Source of the DNA: Blautia sp. OF03-15BH
Lineage (GTDB): Bacteria; Bacillota; Clostridia; Lachnospirales; Lachnospiraceae
NCBI RefSeq assembly: GCF_003463065.1
Contig: NZ_QSCM01000009.1
Location: 453-64,452 of the forward strand
Direction: 5' to 3'
DNA length: 64,000 nucleotides
The position numbers and the translations under genes were made by a program. Under the pieces are notes generated by a model. The model worked only from the letters and a program-made list of their open reading frames with translations, had not been told where the DNA came from and made no database searches. This document shows positions 34,580-42,595 of this stretch, piece after piece. Within the stretch, counting starts at the first letter, position 1. Every line of letters begins with the position of its first letter.

Positions 34580-35419
34580 TCAGCCCTTTACAGCTCCTGC
34601 CACAACGCCTTCAATAATATATTTCTGGCAGAAAAGATAGAACACAATAATAGGGATGATCGCCAGAACCAGTACACCCATCATAGCTCCCATATCAACA
34701 GAACCGTAACCGCCTTTCAGATACTGAACAGCAATCGGAATGGTGGTATATTTTTTCAGATCCAGTACCAGATAAGGAAGCAGATAGTCATTCCAGATCC
34801 ACATGGTCTGAAGGATCGCTACGGTCACGCAGGTCGGTTTCATGATCGGAAGTACCACGCCAAAGAAGGTCTGCAGCGGGTTACAGCCATCGATCATAGC
34901 CGCTTCCTCGATCTCCAGCGGAATGGATTTGACAAAGCCGGTAAACATGAAGACCGCAAGACCGGCGCCAAAGCCAAGATAGATGATCCAGAGTCCCCAG
35001 GGAGTGTTCAGCTTCAGAGTGTTTGCCAGCTTTGACAGGGTAAACATCTCCATCTGGAACGGTACGATCATAGCAAACAGGCACAGATAATAAATTGCGC
35101 TGGTAACAATGCTTTTCACACGAACGATATACCAAGCACACATGGAGGTACACAGAAGGATCAGGAATACAGAACCAACGGTAATGACCAGGCTCCATTT
35201 GGCACCTTCGAAAAAGTTTGCCTGTTTGACGCCGCGGAAATAGTTGTCCAGTCCCACATACATTTTTCCACTGGGGATAGCAAAGGGTTTGCGGCTGATG
35301 TATGCCTTCTTCTTGAAGGAGTTCATCAGAACCAGCAGGATGGGGAACATATAGACTACGGAAATGATGCTGAAAATCGTTGTCAGCAGTGCACCGTGTT
35401 TCGTTTTTCTCTTTTCCAT
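34580..35419 (-). CDS. Carbohydrate ABC transporter permease (MalG type)
   Basis: A 279-residue permease with six membrane segments. The EAA loop EEAAMIDGCNPLQTFFGVVLP, which docks the ATPase, lies at about residues 190-210. The C-terminus GVVAGAVKG is typical of the MalG branch. The start overlaps the stop of the preceding permease (TAATG). No ATPase gene is nearby; a shared MsmX/MsmK-type ATPase is expected. Confidence 0.93.
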   Translation of the reverse strand: MEKRKTKHGALLTTIFSIISVVYMFPILLVLMNSFKKKAYISRKPFAIPSGKMYVGLDNYFRGVKQANFFEGAKWSLVITVGSVFLILLCTSMCAWYIVRVKSIVTSAIYYLCLFAMIVPFQMEMFTLSKLANTLKLNTPWGLWIIYLGFGAGLAVFMFTGFVKSIPLEIEEAAMIDGCNPLQTFFGVVLPIMKPTCVTVAILQTMWIWNDYLLPYLVLDLKKYTTIPIAVQYLKGGYGSVDMGAMMGVLVLAIIPIIVFYLFCQKYIIEGVVAGAVKG

Positions 35420-36261
35420 TACTGCTGAACCTCCTTTCTTCTGGTCAGATAGTTCTGTGTCAGGGCAATCGCTGCAACCAGAATGAAGAAGATCACTGCT
35501 TTCGCCTGGCCCACGCCTTCATAACCGGCTCTGCCGTAGAAGGTATTGAAAATATTCAGTGCAAGCATCTCAGACATCTTGGACGGCTCACCATTGGTCA
35601 GCGCCAGGTTCTGGTCAAAGAGCTTGAAGGAGTTGGTCAGTGTCAGGAAGGTGCAGACGGTGATGGACGGCATTACCATGGGAATGGTAACACTCTTCAG
35701 GACCTGTCTTTTGGTGGCTCCATCGATCTCGGCTGCCTCGATCAGTTCTCCCGGGATATTCTGGATACCGGCAATGTAGATGATCATCATATAACCGATC
35801 TGCTGCCAGCACATCAGAATGACCAGTCCCCAGAAACCAAAGGTGGAGGAATACGTCAGCGTACGGCTGAATTTCATCAGGATGCCGTTTAAGAGCAGCT
35901 GCCAGATGTAACCAAGCACGATACCGCCGATCAGGTTCGGCATGAAAAATACGGTACGGAAAACGTTGGTTCCTTTGATGCCTTTTGTCAGAAGCAGTGC
36001 CACTGCAAACGCCAGTACATTGATCAGGATCACACTGACTACCGTAAAGGCTGCCGTATACCAGAATGCGTGTACAAAGGTACTGTCTTTGAATACTTTG
36101 CCATAGTTGGAAAGTCCAATAAATTTTGCATCATTAACCGTTGTGAATTTACAGAAGGACAGGTATACACCTTCTGCAAATGGAATGATAAATCCCAGTG
36201 TAAATGCGATCATCGTAGGAAGCACGAAGATCGGAAAATATCTCTTGATTGCTTTTTCCAT
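35419..36261 (-). CDS. Carbohydrate ABC transporter permease (MalF type)
   Basis: A 280-residue permease with six membrane segments and the EAA loop EAAEIDGATKRQVLKSVTIP. Family features FRTVFFMPNLIGGIVLGYIWQ mark the MalF/UgpA branch. It lies 112 bases after the binding-protein gene and overlaps the second permease by one base. Confidence 0.93.
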   Translation of the reverse strand: MEKAIKRYFPIFVLPTMIAFTLGFIIPFAEGVYLSFCKFTTVNDAKFIGLSNYGKVFKDSTFVHAFWYTAAFTVVSVILINVLAFAVALLLTKGIKGTNVFRTVFFMPNLIGGIVLGYIWQLLLNGILMKFSRTLTYSSTFGFWGLVILMCWQQIGYMMIIYIAGIQNIPGELIEAAEIDGATKRQVLKSVTIPMVMPSITVCTFLTLTNSFKLFDQNLALTNGEPSKMSEMLALNIFNTFYGRAGYEGVGQAKAVIFFILVAAIALTQNYLTRRKEVQQ

Positions 36262-36373
36262 AATCTCACCTTTCCAGTCTTAAGGTTTTTGCCGGATAGG
36301 AAACCCGGGGAAGTTTCCTATCTGGCAAAAGAAAGGCAGGCGATCTCTCGCCCGCCCCTTTTTTCATTGCTGC

Positions 36374-37831
36374 TTATGCGGCCTCAGTTGCTGTCTCGGT
36401 CTCAGTTTCAGCTGCTTCGGTATCTGCCTCTGTAGATGTCTCTGTAGCTGCCTCAGAAGCTGCTTCGGTATCTGCCTCAGAAGCTGCCTCTGTAGCATCC
36501 TCTGCTGCTCCCTCATTCTGCTCTGCATACTCAGCTGCCCAGCCGTCAACAAATGCGGTCTTCACTGCATCCCAGTCGCCAGTTCCCTGTGCATACTCAA
36601 GAAGTGCACTACCCACGCCGTTTTTCCAGTTCTCAGACGGCATTGTGGTGAAGCACCATGCAACAGACTCTTTACCTGCATCGATGTACTCGTTTGCTGC
36701 GGTTACAAGCGGATTCTGTGCCTGATACTCTTCTGTGAAGGTATCAAACGGAGTTACAAAGCCCATATCCTGGGAGAGAGAGGTTCTTCCCTCATCGCTG
36801 CTGATTACCCAGTTCATGAAGTCCAGAGTTGCCTGAATGTCAGCCTCAGATGCCTTGTTGTTTACGCACCAGTAGTTCTCACTTCCGGTACACAGACCCT
36901 GATTCTCTTCTCCTTCTACACCAATGTAGATCGGAAGCATACCCAGATCTTCATCTGCTACTTCGTTATCTTTGATATCATTGTATGCCCAGGTACCATT
37001 CTGATAGAAGACAGCCTCGCCAAGTGCGAATTCGGAAGCTGCATCCTCACCGGTCTTGCTGGAAAGTACAGTCGGCTCACAGGTGGAATCTGTGATGTAA
37101 AGATCGAAGATCTGTTTGTAGTTGTCAAGGTAGGTTCCTTTGATCGCATCGGTAGAGTTGATGCCATCTGCCTTGTACTCATAGTAGATCGGCAGGTTTG
37201 CCAGATGTGTCTTGAATCTCCAGTCGGAAGAAGAATCAAAACCGGTAGAAGCGAAAGCTCCCTCGATTCCCAGATCATCTTTCTTTGCCTGGATGTCATC
37301 TGCTACTGCTTTCAGAGTTTCAAAATTGTTGAGCTCGTCAACAGAGGAGATCACTGCTCCGTCCGTTGCCATGTAATCGTTCAGAAGTTTCTTGTTGTAG
37401 ATCAGACCGTAGGTCTCGATTACGTAAGCGATACCCTGTACGGAACCGTCATCGTTCTTCAGTGCGAAATCATCGCTCTTCAGATGTTTGTAAATCTCAC
37501 TGTCTTTCAGGTCATAGCAGTAATCTTTCCATGTAGCAAGACCAACAGGACCGTTTACCTGGAACAGGGTCGGTGCCTCTGCCTTTGCCATTTCAGATTT
37601 CAGAGTGGATTCATAGGTTCCGGAAGCTGCGGTAACTACGTCTACCTGTACGCCGGTCTCCTCGGTGTATTTTGCTGCCAGATCTTCCCACTGTGTAGCC
37701 TGCTCCGGTTTGAAGTTCAGATAGTAAACCTTTCCTGTTTCCTCATCTGCAGATGCCAGTGTTGCCGGAACCATGCTCATTACCATGGCTGCTGAAAGTC
37801 CAAGTGCTGTGATTTTCTTTAAATTTTTCAT
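36374..37831 (-). CDS. Sugar ABC transporter substrate-binding protein with acidic C-terminal tail
   Basis: A 485-residue exported protein of the MalE/extracellular-solute-binding family 1. The signal peptide ends near VPATLASA (about residue 28). There is no lipobox Cys, which is unusual for a Gram-positive binding protein. Core motifs include VNGPVGLATWKDYCYDL, SSKTGEDAASEFALGEAVFYQ and DFMNWVISSDEGR. Residues about 440-485 are a low-complexity tail of Ala, Glu and Thr repeats (for example EAASEADTEAASEAATE). First gene of the maltodextrin operon. How it stays at the cell surface is not evident. Confidence 0.9.
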   Translation of the reverse strand: MKNLKKITALGLSAAMVMSMVPATLASADEETGKVYYLNFKPEQATQWEDLAAKYTEETGVQVDVVTAASGTYESTLKSEMAKAEAPTLFQVNGPVGLATWKDYCYDLKDSEIYKHLKSDDFALKNDDGSVQGIAYVIETYGLIYNKKLLNDYMATDGAVISSVDELNNFETLKAVADDIQAKKDDLGIEGAFASTGFDSSSDWRFKTHLANLPIYYEYKADGINSTDAIKGTYLDNYKQIFDLYITDSTCEPTVLSSKTGEDAASEFALGEAVFYQNGTWAYNDIKDNEVADEDLGMLPIYIGVEGEENQGLCTGSENYWCVNNKASEADIQATLDFMNWVISSDEGRTSLSQDMGFVTPFDTFTEEYQAQNPLVTAANEYIDAGKESVAWCFTTMPSENWKNGVGSALLEYAQGTGDWDAVKTAFVDGWAAEYAEQNEGAAEDATEAASEADTEAASEAATETSTEADTEAAETETETATEAA

Positions 37832-37882
37832 TTTGAAATCCCTCTTTCTTTCATAATTAGATAGATAATTAGTGCCGACTGG

Positions 37883-37928
37883 AACGTTTCGGGAACGTTG
37901 TCAGTAACGTTTCCGGTAACGTTACCGG
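37883..37928 (-). promoter_or_regulatory. Array of four AACGTT operator-like sites
   Basis: AACGTT occurs at 37883-37888, 37894-37899, 37906-37911 and 37918-37923, spaced 11-12 bases, close to one helical turn. The last sits in the perfect 16-bp palindrome CCGGTAACGTTACCGG (37913-37928). A central CG palindrome is typical for LacI-family operators. The array begins about 12 bases downstream of the -10 box. Confidence 0.75.
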
Positions 37929-37939
37929 TTGATGGCTTT

Positions 37940-37968
37940 ATAGTAGCACCAATTGGATAGTTTGACAA
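37940..37968 (-). promoter_or_regulatory. Promoter of the maltodextrin transporter operon
   Basis: Minus-strand TTGTCA (37963-37968), 17-base spacer, TACTAT (37940-37945). Transcription would start at about 37931, directly before the AACGTT array, so a bound repressor would block initiation or early elongation. The rest of the gap to 38258 holds no gene I can support. Confidence 0.75.
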
Positions 37969-38258
37969 GTGTTTTTTGAGTGTTTTTTATTTTTTATTCA
38001 CTTTATCCAAGTTTATTATATGCTTTTTGTGCAGTTTTTATACTGGTGGGAATTTTTACTTTTTTTGTAGAAAAAATGCTTTGTGACTATTATGTGGATT
38101 GGAAAATCAAAAGATTTAGTAAGGTTTGCCCTGACTCCACATGGAGCCTGACGAAGTTTGGGATTCGGCACTGGTAGTGACTGATTGAAAAAAAGAGACT
38201 GTCCGAAGGGCTTTCGGCATAACAGAGAGTTCTATTGGATGTTGGAACTTTCTGATAC

Positions 38259-38298
38259 AAAAAAACCTGACTGAACAGGGGGAGCTGTGCAGTCAGGT
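38259..38298 (-). terminator. Terminator of the iron alcohol dehydrogenase gene
   Basis: ACCTGACTG pairs with CAGTCAGGT, followed on the minus strand by seven T residues. It lies just after the stop codon at 38308. Confidence 0.88.
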
Positions 38299-38307
38299 CT
38301 GATTTTC

Positions 38308-39453
38308 TTACCAGAGTTTTTCGTAAATCTCCATGATGTCATCTTTGGATGGCTGTCTCGGATTGGTTGGAGTGCAGGCATCCTGAAGAGCTGCTTCTGC
38401 CATATCCGGGATCGCTTTGAAATATTCTGCTCTGGTGCATTTTCCGGTCTGGGAAATACTTAAGGGAATATCCATCTCCCGGAGCATAAACTGTACCCAG
38501 GCTACCAGGGCACGGATCGTGGTCACAGTGTTGAAGTTCTGTACGCCAAGAAGTCTTGCGATCGTGCAGTACTTCTCTACCTGGCGCGGATAGGTCTTCT
38601 GGCTCCGGCTGTTCTTGGAGATCATGCTGTTGTACTCAATGATGTGAGGAAGCAGCATGGCGTTGGCTCTTCCGTGAGGAATATGGAAATGAGCTCCCAG
38701 CTGGTGTGCCAGGCTGTGGTTGATCCCAAGAGAAGCAGCATTAAAGGAAAGACCGGCCAGACAGGAAGCGATATGCATCTTCTTTCTGGCATGCGTATCG
38801 TTTCCGTCTAGATAAGCTCTGAGAAGGAAGGTTCCGCAGATTTCAATGGCTTTCTCGGAAAGAGCTGCTGAAAACTCTGTACTCTGGGTGCTGACATAGG
38901 CTTCCAGTGCATGCGTAAAGACATCCATTCCGGTATCAGCAGTAATAGAAGGCGGAACCGAACGGGTGAGTTCCGCATCCAGGATTGCCTCTGTCGGAAG
39001 CAGGCTGTCGGAAACCAGCGGATATTTTCTCTGCTCCTGCGGATCTGAGATCACAGAGAAAGAGGTTACCTCTGATCCGGTTCCACTGGTAGTCGGAACT
39101 GCAATAAGGGCAATATTGTCCAGTCCGCCTACCCGGGAAGCAAACTCACGGATCGCTTTGGCGGAATCAATGGCAGAACCGCCGCCCACTGCCACGATAG
39201 CCTCAGGCTTATAATCCATGACTGCTTTCACTCCGGCTACCACTTTATCAATGGGTGGGTCTGGAACGACATCCTTAAATACTTCAAATTCAATCTTTGC
39301 CTCATCCAGGCGGCTGGTGATCATCATAACCATACCGCTCTGCACCACGAACGGATCTGTGATGATCATGACTTTTTTGTACGGTATCTGAGTCAGGCGG
39401 TCCAGCGCACCGTCGCCGTAGTAAATCTTGGTTTTAATGTCAAAACTATGCAT
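38308..39453 (-). CDS. Iron-containing alcohol dehydrogenase (1-propanol/PduQ-like)
   Basis: A 381-residue group III alcohol dehydrogenase that interconverts aldehydes and alcohols with NAD(P)H. The cofactor-binding motif VGGGSAIDSAKAI is at about residue 93, followed by VPTTSGTGSEVT. Iron ligands are expected in FTHALEAYVS and in HSLAHQLGAHFHIPHGRAN. It is a single-domain enzyme without the aldehyde dehydrogenase half of AdhE. It stands alone, with its own promoter and terminator. PduQ-like is the closest subgroup by eye; butanol dehydrogenases are an alternative. Confidence 0.93.
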   Translation of the reverse strand: MHSFDIKTKIYYGDGALDRLTQIPYKKVMIITDPFVVQSGMVMMITSRLDEAKIEFEVFKDVVPDPPIDKVVAGVKAVMDYKPEAIVAVGGGSAIDSAKAIREFASRVGGLDNIALIAVPTTSGTGSEVTSFSVISDPQEQRKYPLVSDSLLPTEAILDAELTRSVPPSITADTGMDVFTHALEAYVSTQSTEFSAALSEKAIEICGTFLLRAYLDGNDTHARKKMHIASCLAGLSFNAASLGINHSLAHQLGAHFHIPHGRANAMLLPHIIEYNSMISKNSRSQKTYPRQVEKYCTIARLLGVQNFNTVTTIRALVAWVQFMLREMDIPLSISQTGKCTRAEYFKAIPDMAEAALQDACTPTNPRQPSKDDIMEIYEKLW

Positions 39454-39546
39454 ACCTTTACCCCTTCTGCTATCCTCCGGGACAGCTTTTGTTTCCCCCG
39501 TTTTTTCTTTTGGTGATGGATTGTGAATCGTTACATAATTAACATA

Positions 39547-39575
39547 ATTATAGCATAATCCTTCTCAAACCGCAA
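39547..39575 (-). promoter_or_regulatory. Promoter of the alcohol dehydrogenase gene
   Basis: Minus-strand TTGCGG (39570-39575), 17-base spacer, perfect TATAAT (39547-39552). Just downstream TGTTAATTATGTAACG partly resembles a Rex redox-repressor site, but only one half matches well. Confidence 0.6.
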
Positions 39576-39629
39576 GGAATTTCACACAAAACAACGTGAA
39601 ACCAACTGAGAAATCCTCTCACATCCGTT

Positions 39630-40028
39630 TTACAGAAGATAGACCGGCAGTTCCTTCGTAAAAGGAATATGATTCGTTTCCGGCTTTTTCTCTGTTGTGT
39701 CAGCTTTTACTTCTGTTGTTTTGGTTTCTGCTGTTTTGGCTGCTTCCGGTTTTCTTTTCCGTGTTGTCTTGGTTTTTTCCGCTGCTGCAGATGTTTCTGC
39801 TGCGGCTTTTGTCTTTCTGGAAACGCTGCTCTTCTTCGGTTTCACTTCTGACGGCTCCGCCTTTTTTTCTTTCTCCGGCTCTGCGGCTGCCTGTACCTTT
39901 GCAGCGGTCTCTGTAACGGTTTCTGTTTTTTCCGGTGCTTCCTTTTCGGAAACCGGAATCTTCTCCGTCTTCACTTCCGTTTCTGCCGCTTTTGCCGCCC
40001 GTTTTAAACTTGCTTTACCTACTGCCAT
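39630..40028 (-). CDS. Disordered Lys/Ala/Glu-rich partner of a ParA-like ATPase
   Basis: A 132-residue low-complexity protein composed mostly of Ala, Lys, Glu and Thr (for example VKPKKSSVSRKTKAAAET and TRKRKPEAAKTAETK), ending in the less biased HIPFTKELPVYLL. It overlaps the parA-like gene upstream by 14 bases, so the two are translationally coupled. It does not look like a classic ParB. A basic disordered tail could bind DNA or a cargo, and the ordered C-terminus could be the contact site for the ATPase. This is inference from composition and gene pairing. Confidence 0.7.
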   Translation of the reverse strand: MAVGKASLKRAAKAAETEVKTEKIPVSEKEAPEKTETVTETAAKVQAAAEPEKEKKAEPSEVKPKKSSVSRKTKAAAETSAAAEKTKTTRKRKPEAAKTAETKTTEVKADTTEKKPETNHIPFTKELPVYLL

Positions 40029-40812
40029 ACTCCATTACCTCCTTGGCTAATTCCATATATTCACCGGCACTTCTGCTGCTCTTTTTAAACTCCACCACCG
40101 GGGCACTGCTGTCCTGTGACCACTCGATAGAACTGTCTACACGGATCAGCGTGTCAAACAGATGAATGTCCGGCATTTCCTGAAAGGTTTCCATGGTCTG
40201 TCTGAAATAATTCTTTCTCGTATCTACCTTCGTAAGAACCACACCCATGACCATGAGCTCCGGTGCGATCTGTTTTACATCATTGAGAAAATCAAACATG
40301 TTTGCCAGCCCGAACATCCCCCAGGGACTGGCTTCCACAGGAATGATGACCCGGTCTGAGGCACAGAGAATATTCATGACCCAGCCGCCGAGTGTAGGCG
40401 GCGCATCAATCAGGATATAGTCATAAACGCCGGAATCTTTGATCTTCTGCAGGCACTTTCGCAGAATCAATTCCCTCTGCCATTTCGTGAAAAGCTCGTA
40501 CTCAATGGAACTCATCAGCGTAGAAGATGGGATCAAATCCAGGTTCGGATAAGCCGTATGCACAATAAAATCTGTAAGATCCTGCTGTTTTCCGATGGCA
40601 TAATAGAGATTTTTCTCTCCTGCCGCCATTTCCAGCACTTTATCCTCGGAAAAAAAGGAAAGGGAAAGATTCAGCTGCATATCCCCATCCACCAGAAGTA
40701 CTTTTTTCCCGGCTCTGGCCATGGCTGCTCCCAGATTGGAGCAGGTAGTGGATTTGCCACTGCCTCCTTTGTTATTGGTAAAACAGATGGTCATTGTCTT
40801 GTCCATTGGCAC
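40015..40812 (-). CDS. ParA/Soj-like ATPase
   Basis: A 265-residue P-loop ATPase of the ParA/MinD group. The deviant Walker A motif NNKGGSGKST (signature Lys15 and Lys20) is near the N-terminus. The second Walker motif VLLVDGDMQLNLS and the YILIDAPPTLGG segment follow. Such ATPases position plasmids, chromosomes or protein cargoes on the nucleoid. No plasmid replication gene or parS-like repeat is nearby. Promoter at 40891-40919. Confidence 0.92.
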   Translation of the reverse strand: MPMDKTMTICFTNNKGGSGKSTTCSNLGAAMARAGKKVLLVDGDMQLNLSLSFFSEDKVLEMAAGEKNLYYAIGKQQDLTDFIVHTAYPNLDLIPSSTLMSSIEYELFTKWQRELILRKCLQKIKDSGVYDYILIDAPPTLGGWVMNILCASDRVIIPVEASPWGMFGLANMFDFLNDVKQIAPELMVMGVVLTKVDTRKNYFRQTMETFQEMPDIHLFDTLIRVDSSIEWSQDSSAPVVEFKKSSRSAGEYMELAKEVMEYGSR

Positions 40813-40890
40813 CTTCTTCTTTCTGTCATATCAATCTTTTTTATCATACAAATACCGTACGGACAGAAGTTTTTTTATCCATACGCTTAA

Positions 40891-40919
40891 ATTATACCGA
40901 ATGCTTTCTCTCTTGTAAA
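40891..40919 (-). promoter_or_regulatory. Promoter of the parA-like operon with flanking inverted repeat
   Basis: Minus-strand TTTACA (40914-40919), 17-base spacer, TATAAT (40891-40896). CCGAATG (40898-40904) and CATTCGG (40926-40932) bracket the -35 box and could be an operator. Confidence 0.65.
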
Positions 40920-40981
40920 GCAAACATTCGGATTTTACCATGCCGTTTGTGTAAAAAAACGCCTGTTTCGTCAAAATAATC

Positions 40982-41704
40982 TCATAATTTCCGACTGTCA
41001 GCCTTCTCCTGATCCACAACTGTCTGAAAATGCTCCGGATAGAGCGCACAGAGCTTCTCCGCCGTCCTTCTGGAGGGCTGGTTATCCGGATGACAGAACA
41101 GATACGCCTGTGTTTCCCCGGTAAGTTCTTCCATCTCTCTGACCAGAATCCCCGCCGCTTCCGTGGCAATCCCCTGTTTCCGGAATGCCGCAGCCGTAAG
41201 ATAGCCGAATTCGAGCACCGTTTTCCCATGATATTCCCGTTCTTGAAACCCTGCCCAGGCTGCCAGTTCACCTGTTGTTTTCAAAAGGACGGAATAGAAA
41301 CCATATCCGAAAAAGGCATAGCGGTTCCGGACATAAGCTTCCAGCTTTTCCCGCTGCTCTTCCCGGGAATAGTTCTCCTTTTCCTCATCAAAAAGCCAGC
41401 GCACCGCTTCCGCATCTGAGAAAAGCTCCAGCAGTTTTTCCACATCTTCTTCCGTACTTTCCCGTATTTTCAACCGTTCTGTCTCACCGATACACCAGGG
41501 AAGCCCATAATGTCTCTCATAGACTCTCTGAAAAAAGAGCTCATCCAGATCATCCAGACTCTGCACGGTATAGTCTGCCTCATAGACCGGCTCTGCTCCG
41601 GGACGTTCATAATAAATCACCGGCAGGCCTCTGGCTGCTGTCTGCCTGGCAAGAACCGGCGAATCTGTGAGTAAACAGTCCTTACGAAAATCTTTTTCTT
41701 TCAT
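40982..41704 (-). CDS. GNAT-family acetyltransferase with extra N-terminal domain
   Basis: A 240-residue protein. Residues about 80-235 form a GNAT fold of the RimJ/RimL type (ERLKIRESTEEDVEKLLEL; FGYLTAAAFRKQGIATEA is the acetyl-CoA-binding loop). Residues 1-75 (LTDSPVLARQTAARGLPVIYYER) resemble part of a Rossmann or HAD-like domain found fused to GNATs in Clostridia. The ATG at 41704 has AAGGAG upstream. Target unknown. Confidence 0.82.
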   Translation of the reverse strand: MKEKDFRKDCLLTDSPVLARQTAARGLPVIYYERPGAEPVYEADYTVQSLDDLDELFFQRVYERHYGLPWCIGETERLKIRESTEEDVEKLLELFSDAEAVRWLFDEEKENYSREEQREKLEAYVRNRYAFFGYGFYSVLLKTTGELAAWAGFQEREYHGKTVLEFGYLTAAAFRKQGIATEAAGILVREMEELTGETQAYLFCHPDNQPSRRTAEKLCALYPEHFQTVVDQEKADSRKL

Positions 41705-41757
41705 GATCCTGCTCCTTGTATACTGATCCATTCATTTCTGTGAACGGATGCCTGCGA

Positions 41758-41781
41758 ATTGCTCCGCTGCAAAGCAGCTCC
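41758..41781. repeat. Dispersed 24-bp intergenic repeat, copy 1
   Basis: The core GCTCCGCTGCAAAGCAGCTC also occurs at 56662-56685. It contains the small hairpin GCTGC-AAA-GCAGC. Flanking bases are only partly similar. Confidence 0.6.
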
Positions 41782-41881
41782 AGCAAGTTCTCCGCTTCGG
41801 TCGGTGCTAAACGTGTTCCACTGGCACACCGCACCTATATTTTATCCGATTATGAAAAATCCGTAAAGCGCTTCTGTCAGC

Positions 41882-41910
41882 TTGCCATCCGCCCGGAAAA
41901 AGATTATAAT
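41882..41910 (+). promoter_or_regulatory. Promoter of the cyclophilin gene
   Basis: TTGCCA (41882-41887), 17-base spacer, TATAAT (41905-41910), 33 bases before the ATG. Confidence 0.75.
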
Positions 41911-41943
41911 AGCCACAGAATATTCAACAAAGGAGATTATATT

Positions 41944-42465
41944 ATGGCACAGAATCCGATCGTTACCATTACCATGACCAATGGCGACATTATGAAAGCG
42001 GAGCTTTATCCTGAGATTGCTCCCAACACCGTAAACAATTTCATCAGCCTGGTGAAAAAGGGCTTCTATGACGGCCTGATCTTCCACCGCGTCATCAGCG
42101 GTTTCATGATCCAGGGCGGCTGCCCGGATGGAACCGGCATGGGCGGCCCGGGCTACAGCATCAAAGGTGAGTTCGCCCAGAACGGCTTCAACAATTCCCT
42201 GAAGCATGAGGCAGGCGTTCTTTCCATGGCAAGAGCCATGCATCCCGACTCTGCCGGAAGCCAGTTCTTCATCATGCACAAGGCTGCTCCGCATCTGGAT
42301 GGCGCTTATGCCGCTTTCGGAAAAATCACCGAGGGCATGGATGTCGTAAACAAGATCGCTAATACCGACACCGATTACAGCGACCGCCCGCTGGACGAGC
42401 AGAAGATCCAGTCCATGACCGTTGAAACCTTCGGCGTGGATTATCCGGAACCGGAAAAACGCTAA
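41944..42465 (+). CDS. Cyclophilin-type peptidyl-prolyl cis-trans isomerase
   Basis: A 173-residue single-domain cyclophilin starting at the ATG at 41944 with AAAGGAG upstream. Active-site motifs are FHRVISGFMIQGG (catalytic Arg) and SAGSQFFIMHKAAPHLDG, then AFGKITEGMDVV. There is no signal peptide, so it is probably cytoplasmic. It is one of the few plus-strand genes in this half of the window and stands alone. Confidence 0.96.
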   Translation: MAQNPIVTITMTNGDIMKAELYPEIAPNTVNNFISLVKKGFYDGLIFHRVISGFMIQGGCPDGTGMGGPGYSIKGEFAQNGFNNSLKHEAGVLSMARAMHPDSAGSQFFIMHKAAPHLDGAYAAFGKITEGMDVVNKIANTDTDYSDRPLDEQKIQSMTVETFGVDYPEPEKR

Positions 42466-42470
42466 AAATA

Positions 42471-42521
42471 AAACTCCATGGAGATCAGGTGGTATCTTGC
42501 CTGATTCCATGGAGTTTTTTT
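42471..42521 (+). terminator. Terminator of the cyclophilin gene
   Basis: AAACTCCATGGA (42471-42482) pairs with TCCATGGAGTTT (42506-42517), with an inner ATCAGG/CCTGAT stem, followed by a T run. It may also serve the aldo/keto reductase gene from the other side. Confidence 0.9.
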
Positions 42522-42595
42522 ATTTCAGAATCTGTCTTTCTCTGCTTTCCCACAACGCAAAATCTCCTGCGGGCAGACTTTGATATAGGGCAGGA

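Noticed and set aside
37980..38177. 65-codon plus-strand hydrophobic frame
   Set aside because: AT-rich DNA upstream of a promoter; no ribosome binding site and no recognisable homology.
39520..39546. Rex-binding site downstream of the alcohol dehydrogenase promoter
   Set aside because: Only one half-site (TGTTAA) fits; the other (GTAACG) differs at two positions, so it is mentioned only under the promoter.
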